Shown here piece after piece: positions 1 through 10,393 of a stretch of 64,000 nucleotides of DNA. The notes under the pieces are model-generated. The model was not told where the DNA came from and searched no databases. It saw only the letters and a program-made list of their open reading frames with translations. Position 1 is the first letter of the stretch, and each line of letters begins with the position of its first letter. This DNA comes from Prorocentrum cordatum (taxonomy: Eukaryota; Sar; Dinophyceae; Prorocentrales; Prorocentraceae): assembly GCA_963575745.1 (NCBI GenBank), contig CAUYUJ010016151.1:100001-164000 (forward strand). The letters run 5' to 3'. The translations under genes were made by a program, and so were the position numbers.

Positions 1-411
1 CGACGGCGAACCCACGACGACAACGACCGACCCACGACGACTCACGACGACGACGACGACAACTGAAGACGGCGACGACAGCGACCATCGACGACGAACG
101 ACGATGACCCGCTCGGCTACGCTCAAAGAGTGACCCCAGGCAGGAATGACCTTTGGTGCGTGGCATTAGGGGGCCGCGTGGGTGCCAAATCCAAGCGCGC
201 AAACCAATGCTGGGGGAACCCTGGTGGGCTTCCACTAAAGGCCACTCCGGCGAACCCACGACGACGACGACCGACCCATGACGACTCACGACGACGACGA
301 CGACCGAAGGCGGCGACGAAAGCGACCAACGACACCGAACGGCGACGACAGACGACGACGAGCCCACGACGACGACCGACCCACGACGACCGCGAAGACG
401 ATGACGACCGA

Positions 412-454
<43 letters not shown>

Positions 455-660
455 AACGACGACCCACCGGCGGCGGCGGCCCACCGGCGCTGGCGGCGGC
501 GGCCAGCGGCGGCGACGGGCAGCGGCGGCGACGGGCGGCGGCGGCGGGCGGAGGCGGGCGCCTCCCCAGCCAGCTTTGGCCCCGCGCACGCCGCGCCGCC
601 GGGCGGGGCACGGCGCGCGGGGGGAGGCAGAAGGAGCGGGCGCTCCTCGGGGCATCATTC
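1..660. repeat. CGA/CGG trinucleotide-rich low-complexity block
   Basis: The stretch is dominated by CGA triplets, grading into GGC-rich sequence after about 470. A short island of ordinary composition lies at about 110-245. Open frames across it translate into Arg/Asp/Thr runs in every phase, which is what an expanded triplet gives, so I call no gene. Confidence 0.85.
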
Positions 661-775
661 GCCTCCTCGTCATCGTCGTCACCGTCACCACCATCACCAC
701 CACCACCACAATCACCATCATCACTGAGCTTCCTCAGCATCATCAGCATCATTACCATCCTCCTCATCCTCCGAG

Positions 776-874
<99 letters not shown>

Positions 875-1794
875 GCATTATCATCATCTTCTTCATCAGC
901 ATCATCATCATCATCAGCATCAGCATCAACATCAGCATCATCATCAGCCTCAGCCTCAGCCTCAGCCTCAGCCTCAGCCTCAGCCTCAGCCTCAGCCTCA
1001 GCATCATCATCTTCATCATTATCATCAGCATCATCGTCGTCATCATCAGCATCAGCATCAACATCAGCATCAGCATCAGCCTTAATCTCAGCCTCGGCCT
1101 CAGCCTCAGCCTCAGCATCATCATCTTCTTCATCATAATCTTCATCATCAGCATCATCATCAGCAGCATCATCATCATCCTCATCATCATCGTCATCGTC
1201 ATCGTCATCGTCATCATCAGCATCAGCAGCATCAGCATCAGCATCATCATCAGCAACAGCAGCATCATCACAACCATCATCATACGATCACCATCATCAG
1301 CATCAACATCGGTGCCAGCATCATCACCACCATCACCATCATCACCATCATCACCGTGATCATGATGATGGTGATGATGGTCATCATCATCCTCATCATC
1401 AGCATCCTCATTATCATCACCACCATCAGCATCAGCATCAGCATCGTCAGGATCATCATCTTCATCATGATCAGCAGCATCAGCATCATCACGTTCATCA
1501 TCACATGCATCAACATCATCATTATCATCATCATCATCAGCACCATAGTTATCTTCACCGCGATCAACATCATCATCAGCATCATCATCAGAATGCTCAT
1601 CATGATCATCATCATCTCCATCACCATAAACATCATCGCCATCATCATGATAGTGTCAGCCTCCTCGTCACCGTAATGATCGCCAGCATCAGCAGAATGA
1701 TCATCCTCCAAATCCTCCTCCTCATGAGCATCGTCATCCTCATCCTCCTCCTGCTCCTCGTCCCCTTCCTCCTCATCGTCAGCATCACCATCAC

Positions 1795-1850
<56 letters not shown>

Positions 1851-2030
1851 CCATCACCATCACCATCACCATCACCATCGACATCATCAACATCATCAGC
1901 AGCATCATCACCATCATGATCAGCATCATCATCACCATCACCGTCATCATGCTCACCATCAGTATCATAATCACCAGCCTCACCATCGTCATCACCAACA
2001 CCATCCTCATCATCATCCCCCCAGCGGTGG
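661..2030. repeat. CAT/ATC-type microsatellite block with CAGCCT subarray
   Basis: About 1.37 kb of interrupted CAT triplets, including uninterrupted runs near 810-870 and 1795-1850. A hexamer subarray of CAGCCT type lies at about 945-1000. Both strands are open over long distances only because the triplet lacks stops, giving poly-His/Ile/Ser on + and poly-Met/Asp on -. No codon-like complexity is visible. Confidence 0.9.
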
Positions 2031-2810
2031 CAGCTGCCTGCGAGCCAAGTGGGCAACCACGTGCGTGCGATGAACAAGACTGGGCCTCACGCGAGATGAC
2101 GTAGCAATCTTGCGCGATGGCTTGCGCGGGCCGCCGGCATGGCAGACCGCGTGGAGAAGTGTGCGCGTGTGCGCGGCCCGACGCGGGAAGCTTACGCGCG
2201 AATGTCAGCGCAACCGACCCCGTTTTCTTCCGTCGCTCAGCGGAGCGGCCGACGCACGCGAAAGCCACAACAAGCCCTTCTGGGGGCGTGGTGGGCTCGA
2301 GCTCGGATCGAGCGCGGCGTTCTCGCCGCGCGTGCACGCTCGCGCTGGGCGGCGAGGCTGTGGAGAAGGTGCTGCTTGCTCGGCTTGCAGGCGGACGAGA
2401 AGGAGGTGGAGGAGGAGGAGGAGGAGGGAGAGAGGAGAGGGGAGGAGGAAGAGGAAGAGGACGCTGTACGATAATAGAATAAAACATCGCACAGGACGTC
2501 CAGCTAGAGGGACTAGCAACAGCGATGAGCTCTGAGCGCTGCTCACACAGCCTGGCCTCGTTCGCAACACAGGTGGCCAGTCGGGCACCACCTGCGCTGC
2601 CCAAAACCAGGTGGCGCCCCGCATCGGCGCGCAGCCAAGGGGGGTGCCCAGCTTCGGGGACCAACAATCAATTCTCCGCCGCACCTTCGCGGACAAACCC
2701 ACCTCCACGGCGCCTACGACCACGACCCCTACCCCTCCCCTTCCTATGCGCAGGCACAACCCTGGGGTAAACCATCACGGGTACCACGGGGGAGGTCAGG
2801 GTGGGCGCAC
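2031..2810. other. GC-rich intergenic sequence, no gene seen
   Basis: Ordinary-complexity GC-rich DNA with a GGA-rich purine run at about 2393-2460. Short frames overlap in all phases without recognisable domains. I see no supported gene. Confidence 0.5.
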
Positions 2811-2998
2811 GTCGAAACGAGGGGGACGAGGAGGAGGAAGGACGAGGAGGAGGAAGAAGAGGAGGAAGAGGAGAGGGGACGAGGAGGAGGCAGACGAGGG
2901 GGACGAGGAGGAGGAGGAGGAGGAGGAGGAGGAGAGGATGACGAGGAGGAGGAAGAGTACAGGGGGACGAGGAGGAAAGGGAGAGGGGACACGAGGAC
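2811..2998 (+). repeat. Long purine tract (GA/GGA-rich)
   Basis: Nearly unbroken G/A sequence about 180 nt long, with many GAGGAGGA units. Such mirror-symmetric polypurine tracts can adopt triplex (H-DNA) structures, which is known of this sequence class. No function can be assigned here. Confidence 0.85.
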
Positions 2999-5334
2999 AC
3001 GAGGCTCTGCGCCGCCGCCAGCGTCCCCAGGGAAGCTCCAGCCAGCATCACTCCACGAGCCCCCGCTCTGCCTGGGAGGTCAGCTGCGAGACGCGCCGCG
3101 GGAGGGGCGAGGGCCGCCGCCTCGGAGCCTGAGGGCGCCCGTCCGCCGCCTGGGCCTCTCCGCTCACTGTGGAGGAGGCGGTGGGAGCGACACCGACCGG
3201 GTGGCGACAAACCGCAGCGGAGCAGGGGAGCAAGGACGCAGAGGGCCAACAAGTGCAGCATCGAGCACGGCAGCGGCGCGTGCCAGCAGCCAGGGCCGCC
3301 CGGGGGAAGGAACCCGGGGCTCCGCGCGTAGTGAGCGACAGAGCCTGGGGCATCACAGCCCCCTGGTGCATCGGGGATCAGGGTCGCGAAGACGGGTGTC
3401 GCACACCCACCCGCCCGTCCACGTGCGAATGGCTGCCATCCTCCACAAGGGGGGGGGAAGCGCTTAGAATCTCCCGACCATGCGCCCAAACCACGCGCTG
3501 CAGCTCTTCCACCCCCAGGTGAAACCAGCGGCCACGCGGCGTCTTGATGACGCGGGGAAGGCACCTTCAGAGAGGTATAAAGCAAGGGGGATACCGTGCT
3601 GAAGGGCCCGCTGCGTCTTGATGCGGGAGCAGGGAAGCCGTTCGAATATGCTGCCGCTCTCATGGAGGAAGTGGAGGAACGGGAGGCCGTACAAGATGGA
3701 CATGCCAGGAGGTCGTGCCCGGAGAAGCAGAAGGCAGGAAGAGCTCTATACAAACCTCCTATATGATATTCGAGTGGATGGGGTTGGAGGATCGCGCCGC
3801 ATCGCTGATGCATTATCGATGTATCGGCGACGTCGGCGGTGCATCGGCGACGTCGGCGTGGAGAGAAGCGGCCTCCACATCGAATCGCATCGCCGATGTA
3901 TCGGCGATGCGGTGCGATGCCCGGACCCTCTCTACTCGGACTTATCGGGAAGGCCTGGTCTCTATGAGGGAGGGCCTGAGGAGGTGGCCTCCGCGGCCGC
4001 CCGGATCGCAGCATCGCCTGCAAGGCGAAAGCATCGCCGCGGGCACACGTCGCGGGAGAGCTCCCGCAGCGGCAAGCACGGCGCTGCCTCTCTCCAGCGG
4101 GCCCGCCGCGGCGCGGCGGCCTGCGCGGCGGCTCCCGCCGCCGCGTGGATGGTTCGACCTTGAGGAATCGTGGCGTCCCACCAAGGTGGGGCCCACGGAC
4201 ACCCGACATCGGCCTGCATCGTGCCCTGCGTGGGTGCTGCCGGGGCGGGGGCCGGACCGCCCAGCAACGGCGGTGGCGAACGTGAAGCAATGACAACCGC
4301 AGCGAGACAACTCACGACGAATAAGACCAACACGCATGCCGTGCGCAAGTTGCACATCCGACGAACTCGCGAAGTTGCACAGGGTCAAGGTCGGGAGATG
4401 AGAGCCGGGGTCGGGCCAATACGGTGAGGGGGCCGGGTTAGTAATTGCCCAAGAGCCTTCAAAACCTGGGGGATTCCTTATCAAATGAAGGCGGCGGCGG
4501 TATGCATGGCCGGTCCTCGATTGGAGCCCCACCGGCTTCCTGATCCTGGATTCCTCATCTAAGGGTTCCTTGTCCCATGCTCTCAGTTCCCACCGTAGCG
4601 TAGGATCGCTCGAGAACTGTGGGCCGCCGGTGGCGTTCAGCCTTGAACGCACGTGCTGGAGCCTTGGGGAACAACTGGGGGTCGTTTAAGGCCGCTCTCC
4701 TGCAATCCTCGATTTGGGCTCCAGATCCGTTGTACTTGGGGCGATGTCATAAGTAGGGCGGCGATGCCCGCCCCACTTTTCAAGCTCCTTTGATGTCGAT
4801 ATCCGCCCTATTTTGCCGTCGTTGGGTTCCGCCATACCTTTGCTGAAATCTCCGCTCTACTTTTCTGAAGCGGAATTCTCCGCCCCATCATTTTCGCAGC
4901 GTTTGGGAGGCATTTTTGACACAATCCACAATACGGTGGATCCAGAGTCAGGGCCTCCGTTGGCGCGCCGTCCGAGCAGCTGCATCCCCGTGAAATCCGC
5001 CGACGCGGGACACTTGCAACGTGCTGAAAAATCACGGCCCGAACCCATGGGCCCCATCTGCATGCTGCATGTTTCTCGAGCCAGATCGACATGTGACGGC
5101 CCGGGCCCCGACGTCGTGCAAAAACGCCCGCCCCGGAAAAAATCGGCGCCAGGATCTCGAGGCCGCGCCCTGTAGAAGTGAAGGCGTGTGCAACGCGTGA
5201 CTTTGCGCGCGCCTTGATGGCGCACGCAGCTTGGAACAAACAGGTCAAACATCGTATATTCCTGATGGAATTGGCTGGACTTGAACACCCACAGCTGCGG
5301 CGCCAGCCCCGTTTTTTTTTCTGCGTGTGTATAT
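2999..5334. other. GC-rich intergenic sequence, no convincing gene
   Basis: Contains short direct and inverted repeats of a CATCGGCGA motif at about 3795-3920 (see the palindrome entry). A run at about 4750-4880 repeats the theme CCGCCCTA/CCGCTCTA followed by TTTTG/TTTTC. Overlapping frames on both strands are long only because AT is rare, and none shows a recognisable domain. Confidence 0.5.
3886..3911. repeat. Perfect 12-bp-arm palindrome
   Basis: The arms are CGCATCGCCGAT at 3886-3897 and its exact reverse complement at 3900-3911, separated by GT. A direct duplication of a TGCATCGGCGACGTCGGCG-like unit lies just upstream at 3818-3860. A shorter relative (TCGCATCG, then CGATGCGA) occurs near 41933-41952. 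Confidence 0.85.
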
Positions 5335-5335
5335 G

Positions 5336-5418
<83 letters not shown>
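5335..5418. repeat. TA dinucleotide microsatellite
   Basis: Interrupted (TA)n with short CATA variants. It produces Ile-Tyr runs in overlapping frames and is not coding. Confidence 0.95.
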
Positions 5419-5421
<3 letters not shown>

Positions 5422-5539
5422 GCCGGGGACCCCGGAATAACGGCACACGGTGCCCCCCCCAAACGAATTTCGGCCTCCCCGAGCCTTTGGGGCGCTCTTG
5501 CAGAGTGCTCCGTGTCTGTCCTGGGAGTGCGACGCGAAA

Positions 5540-6080
5540 AAAAAAAACACGACGGCCAAAGAGGGCCCCGAGACACCCAAATATCGGCCCAAGACGCCCC
5601 CAGAGACCCCCAAGGGGCCTCCCAAGAGAGCCCCGAGAGGCTACAATTGTTGATTCTCCTGTGTGTGTTTTTCTATGTTTTTGGCCTTCTCGCTTTTCCC
5701 GCTTCCCGACGCTCCACAATGGCCCAAGAGGCTCCCTGGATCGCCCCGATACTGCCCAAGAGGCCCCCAAGAAGGCCCCAACACGGTCCAGGAGGGCTCC
5801 GAGACCGCCCAAGAGGCGCCCAAGACGGCCCAAAAGAGCACCGAGACGGCTCCAAGAGAGAACCACGGGGGCGCCCACAAATTCAAAAACTAAATTTTCC
5901 GCCGCGAGAGGGCCGCAAGAGGCCCGGAGAGGGCCCCACGAGGCCCCCAGAGGCTCCCAAGAGGCCCCAAGGAGCCCCCAAGAGGCCCCAAAAAGATACC
6001 AAAACCCCAAAACACCCCAAGAGGCTTCAAAGCTGCCTCCCAGAGGGCCCCGAGAGGCGCACCGCGAGATCCCAACACAG
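5540..6080. repeat. Dispersed G+C-rich repeat, GGCCCCAAGAGG-type orientation
   Basis: Many degenerate copies of a motif related to CCCAAGAGGC(C/T)CC, spaced about 12-25 bp. The same family occurs in the opposite orientation (CTTGGGGCC-like) near 14600-15200, 28500-28790 and 34530-34960. Long open frames here are repeat artefacts rich in Pro/Arg or Gly/Ala/Trp. Confidence 0.75.
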
Positions 6081-6099
6081 CGCTCCCCCCCTATCATTA

Positions 6100-6510
6100 T
6101 CCCTTCTCTTTGTCGTCGCCTTCTTCGTCGTCGTTGTTGTTGTCGTATCAAATGGCGCAGCGAGGCCAATTTTCGTTCAAACCACCGAAGGACCCAAGAG
6201 CTCCTCCTCCTCGTCCTCATTCTCTTCCTCCTCTACCTCCTCATCCTCCTTCTCCTAAATCCCCGTGATGTTTCACGTTCCGCCCCGCCAAAGGTCTAGC
6301 AGAAGCAGCTCTCCTCACTCTCCCAAGTCTCTGCTGCGGATTTCTTCCGCGACACCTCGGCTGCGCCCCAGATATCCACATAATCTGTCCTCTTCATCCT
6401 ATTCCTCCTCTTCACCCTCCTCCTCTTCCTCCTCCTCCTTCTCCTCATCTTCTTCATGTTCCTCCTCCCGCCTCGACTGAGCTTCTCGTCGTCGTCGTCG
6501 TCGTCGTCGC
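6100..6510. repeat. Pyrimidine-rich tract (CTC/TCC/TCG)
   Basis: A long C/T-rich block, broken only near 6265-6380, encoding poly-Ser on one strand. A G/A-rich block follows at 6655-6775, so the two lie as a loose inverted pair about 150-200 bp apart. Confidence 0.8.
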
Positions 6511-6654
6511 CGGATTTCTTCTTGCACTACTTTCGGGCCCCCTTGGCGGCTTGGGAAAAACCGCTCCTAATTCGGGGGGGTTCTCTCACCCTTTGCCGCT
6601 TGACTCGCAGAAAAGCCGAGCGGCACCGCGCCGCGCCGCCATGGATGGGGAGAA

Positions 6655-6778
6655 TGGACAAACAAAGAATCGGAGAGGGGGGAGAGGAAGAGGAGGAGGA
6701 ACAGAAGGAGGAGGAGGGGGAGGAGGAGGAGGAGGAAAGGAAAGGAAAAGGGGAAAGAGGAAGAGGAGATAACGGAAA
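6655..6778. repeat. Purine-rich tract (GGA/GAA)
   Basis: Nearly pure G/A with GGAGGA and GGAAAG units. It is complementary in character to the pyrimidine tract just upstream. Confidence 0.8.
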
Positions 6779-6794
6779 GTAGTCTAATCCGCTT

Positions 6795-7215
6795 CGCCAG
6801 AGATATGCTCGCAACTCCGACCTCAGAAGCGCTTTGCTTCGCATCGGTCCCGCCGTTTTCGCTTGAGACATCCATGCAGCTCTGGGGCCCGAGACACTCT
6901 CAGTTGAGGTGTTCCAGCCACTGTCGCCTGAGACACTCTCGCACGTCTCACTTCGGAGGTGCCTTGCACCATGGTGGTTCGGCCACTTTCGCGTGCGACT
7001 TCTCGCAACTCTAAGTTCAAGGATGCCCTGAGCAGAGGTGTTCAGACCACTCCTCGCTTGAAATTTCCTCGCACGGCTGACTCCGGATATGCCCTCCCCT
7101 GAGCGGAGGTGTTCAGGCCATTTTCACCCGGGACGTCCTCGCAACACTGACCTCGGCGACGCACTGTTCCATGGTAGTCTGACCACGTTTGCCTCAGACC
7201 CTCGCGCCTTTTAGT
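6795..7215. repeat. Degenerate tandem repeat of about 65-70 bp
   Basis: A unit with the core CTCGCAACNCTGACCTC starts at about 6808, 6938, 7002, 7068 and 7138. The intervals are 130 (two units), 64, 66 and 70 bp. Copies also share GAGGTGTTC and GCCACTTTCGCCTGAGAC-like segments. Heavily diverged, no gene. Confidence 0.7.
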
Positions 7216-7234
7216 GGCGCGATGATATGAGCAA

Positions 7235-7479
7235 ATGGTCAGGCCACTACCGCCTGATATGCGCATGTGTATGCGCACACATAGTTACACTGACCATTTG
7301 CATATACATGTACATATCCATACAAACGTGTATATATATGTACATATGTACTATGCATTCATAGACGCATGTGTGTGCGCATGTACGCACGCTCGCACTC
7401 CGCTAGCGTACGAATTCCAAAGGACCAAGGTGCATGGCGCGCAGCGCCAATGCAGTCTTGTATATATATATATATATAT

Positions 7480-7519
<40 letters not shown>

Positions 7520-7520
7520 G
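7235..7520. repeat. AT-rich low complexity with TA microsatellite
   Basis: An ACATAT/TATACA-rich lead is followed by (TA)n at about 7459-7518. Not coding. Confidence 0.9.
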
Positions 7521-8460
7521 AGCGGGCAGCAGGCGCAGCGCGCAGTTGCGGGCGCGTGGCAAGGCGCCGGCCTGCGGGAGCTGCGCGCGACGCGGCGCAG
7601 CGAAACGTGCAAAAATCTGCCGCGCTGCACCCAGCGAAGCGTAACTCACCGAGAAGGAGCAGGGCCTGCCCGCGCGCCAGCAACCGCTGCTTCCAGCCCA
7701 CATGGGGAAACCAACGTGTACCCATACCGCTGCTCCCGTGGCCTCTCCCGGGGAGCGTTCCGACCAGGGGTTCGAAAACCGAATCCAACGGTGGCGACGA
7801 GAGCCCCCCGGGAGGCCAAAGAAGGGGAACACGCGGGAAGGGTAGCGGCACGGGCACCCGGACATGTGACGTCCTGAGTTTTTCAGGGCGGCGTCCCTGG
7901 AAGTCTGGACCCTTTCCCCGGGACCGGTTTCTCGCCCTCGAGCCCTTCCTTGACGGCCCCCAGACCCGGCGAGGGCCCCCAGAGGCCGAAAACGGGGAAA
8001 AACCTCCGTCCTGAATTTTCTACGACGCGATCGTCGGGTCGGGCGAAAGGGGGGGATAGCAAAGGGGGGGTTTGAGAATCAGCTCACGTAGCTGATTTTC
8101 CCGGCGCCGGAGGCGGCCATGTATCGAGGAATGGGCCCTTCGGTGAGGCCGAAACCAGCTGCATGCAGCAAATGTCGTAACCCCCCTTTCCCAATCCCCA
8201 CTTTCGCCCGGCCCGAGATCGTGCCTGGCCGCCTCTTCCTCTTCTGACCACAGCCCGGCGCCACCCCTGCGCACGGGGGCCTCCCCTTGCCCTCCGCCCC
8301 CGAGCGGTGGCCGCGCCGCCCTGCGGCGCGGCCCCGGCGTGCCTCGAGGAGGCGGCAGCGGCAGCGGGAGCGGCAGCGGGCGCGGCAGCGGGAGCGAAGC
8401 GCGGGCGCGAGGCGTGGGGGGTTCGCTTTCCACCGCCACCACCATAAGTAGGAGGGGGAG
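7521..8460. other. GC-rich intergenic sequence, no gene seen
   Basis: Mixed GC-rich sequence with members of the dispersed CCAGAGGCC-type repeat at about 7940-7995. Frames in several phases overlap without domain-like content. Confidence 0.5.
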
Positions 8461-8562
8461 GGGTGTCCTCCTCATCCTCCTCCTCCTCCTCCTCCTCGTC
8501 TTCTTCTTCTTCTTCTTCTTCTTCTTCTTTGTCTTCCTCCTCCTCCTCATCCTGCACCTCCT
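8461..8562. repeat. TCC/TTC pyrimidine tract
   Basis: About 100 nt of C/T triplets, giving poly-Ser/Leu/Phe or poly-Glu depending on phase. Confidence 0.9.
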
Positions 8563-8599
8563 TCCCCCGTCCAACTTATGGCAGGTGGTGGTGGAAAAC

Positions 8600-8673
8600 G
8601 AACCCAGGAGGGCGACGGCGACGACGGCGACGACGACGACGACGACGAGCGACGACGACGAGCGACGAAGACG

Positions 8674-8733
<60 letters not shown>

Positions 8734-8805
8734 CGACGACGACGACGACGACGACCGACGACGACGACGACGACGACGACGAGCGACGGCGACGAAGGCG
8801 GCGGC
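8600..8805. repeat. CGA trinucleotide array
   Basis: About 200 nt of mostly uninterrupted CGA/ACG triplets, grading into GGC at the right edge. Not coding. Confidence 0.95.
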
Positions 8806-9651
8806 GGCGGCCACGGGCGGCGGAGAAAGAAGGCGCGTGTTGGGGCTCCTCTGCCTCGCTGGGCGCGGCCGCCGCCGCCGCCGTCCCGCCCCCGCCCCGC
8901 TCCCCCGCGGCCGGGGGCGCGGGCACCGCGGCGACGAGCGCCGCGGCGGCGGGGGCCGCCGTGCACCTGCCGCCGGCGCGCGCGCGCGCTGCGCGGAGGG
9001 GGCGGGCATCGTCGAGTGCTCGGCCGAGCAGAGTCGCTGCCGCGCTGCGCTCCCCAAAGGAGGGCCGTGGCAATCCCGAGGTGCAGAAACAAGTAATTAC
9101 AACCTCAAGGTGCAAGAGCAGCGACGTCGCGATTGACTCCATCACGTGGGCCCCCGCGGTGGTCTGGTGTTCCCTGCCCGCGGCCGGCTTCTCGTCTCGA
9201 GCCGCCCCTGCAGGGTCCCAAGGCCCGGTGAGGGCCTCCAGGGGCCGAACGTGGCAACAAAGCCGGCCGCCGCGGCTTGTCTCAGACGTCAGACGTCAGG
9301 CGTCCGGGGGTTGCGTTTCGTCCAGTGTGCGCTCTTGATGGCCACAGGGCCCGACAAGGCAGAAGTTGAGGAGGACCGCCAGGCTTGAAAACAAAAACCT
9401 GCTGTCCGAGACATGGGGCCCTGCCCTCTTCCCTGACCGCATCCAGGCCCCAGGCCGCGTCCTCGTGGTTGGGCCTTCGATCGTGGCCCCGCAGCCCTCC
9501 AGCTGTCGCGTCGACGACCGCCAGACACCGCCGACGACGACGACCGCCAGACACCGCCGCAGCACAGCGACGATCGCCGCGGGGCGCCGAAGACCACCGG
9601 GGAGCGCCGAGAACGCCCCGAGACCGCCGAAGACGGCCCAGGGCGTCCGTG

Positions 9652-9654
<3 letters not shown>
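8806..9654. other. GC-rich intergenic sequence, no gene seen
   Basis: Very GC-rich (GCC/GGC runs to about 8990), then ordinary sequence with CGCCGAAGA-type short repeats at 9520-9640. No supported reading frame. Confidence 0.5.
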
Positions 9655-9707
<53 letters not shown>

Positions 9708-9837
9708 CCATCCATCCATCCATCCATCCATCCATCCATCCATCCATCCATCCATCCATCCATCCATCCATCCATCCATCCATACATACATACATACATA
9801 CATACATACATACATACATACATACATACATACATTA
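9655..9837. repeat. Compound microsatellite (TA)n-(ATCC)n-(ATAC)n
   Basis: Three arrays abut: (TA)n at 9655-9707, (ATCC)n at about 9708-9780 and (ATAC)n at about 9781-9836. Single-base change and slippage could derive each tetramer array from its neighbour. Confidence 0.95.
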
Positions 9838-10393
9838 CATCCGAGACGTTTGCGTCCCCTACAGGGGGACATGTTAGGAAATACTCAAAAAATACTCCCG
9901 CCTCACCCTTGCCAACATACTCCCCAAGTACTCTTTTTTTACTCGTTGCTCGGAAGCTTTCGATTGTAGTGCGTGCGATGCGTATTATTTTTACGGCAGT
10001 GTGATAAGTTATGCTATGTTGTGCTGCGCTACGCCATCATTGGTACTGTTGCGTCGTGCCGTGTCTTTGAATTCACAGATATACTTCGCTATGAATTCCA
10101 TTGCGTCGTTTCTATTGTGTTGCTATGGCGCGCTATTCTATGCTATGCCATGACCCCCCAGCAAGGCCCCACGGGACGAATTACGGCAGCTCTTTCCCCA
10201 GAGTCTGGATGGGGCCCCGAAGAGGCCGTCTAAGGTCTAGGCGCCAAGAGCCCCCTCAAGGTCTCCAAGGGCAGCGTTGACGGGAAACCAGGGTCACCAA
10301 GGGCGCCAGAGCCCCCCCTAAGGTCTCCAAGGGCGCCCTCCTGAGGTTCCCAGGGGCGCCAGAGCCATTTGTGCTGCAGCGGCGAGTGCGGCC
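9838..10393. other. Spacer before the 10394 frame
   Basis: The first half has degenerate TGCTATG/GTGCTGCGCTA words. The second half (10190-10360) carries CAAGGGCGCC/CCAAGGGC dispersed repeats. No gene seen, and no promoter element can be recognised, because dinoflagellate promoters lack clear TATA signals. Confidence 0.5.

Noticed and set aside
130-2667. Long frames of poly-Arg/Asp, poly-Ile/His or poly-Met
   Set aside because: Produced by CGA and CAT triplet expansions with no independent codon structure.
2668-4296. 542-codon minus-strand frame
   Set aside because: GC-rich sequence with few possible stops. Composition is Arg/Pro/Ala/Ser without motifs, and the complementary frames are equally open.
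4808-6299. Overlapping 370-470-codon frames on both strands rich in Gly/Ala/Trp/Leu or Pro/Arg
   Set aside because: They cover the TA microsatellite and the CCAAGAGG repeat family, and both strands are open over the same bases.
8020-9145. Long Arg/Ser/Val and poly-Asp frames
   Set aside because: Derived from TCC and CGA triplet tracts. No ordered domain outside the repeats.
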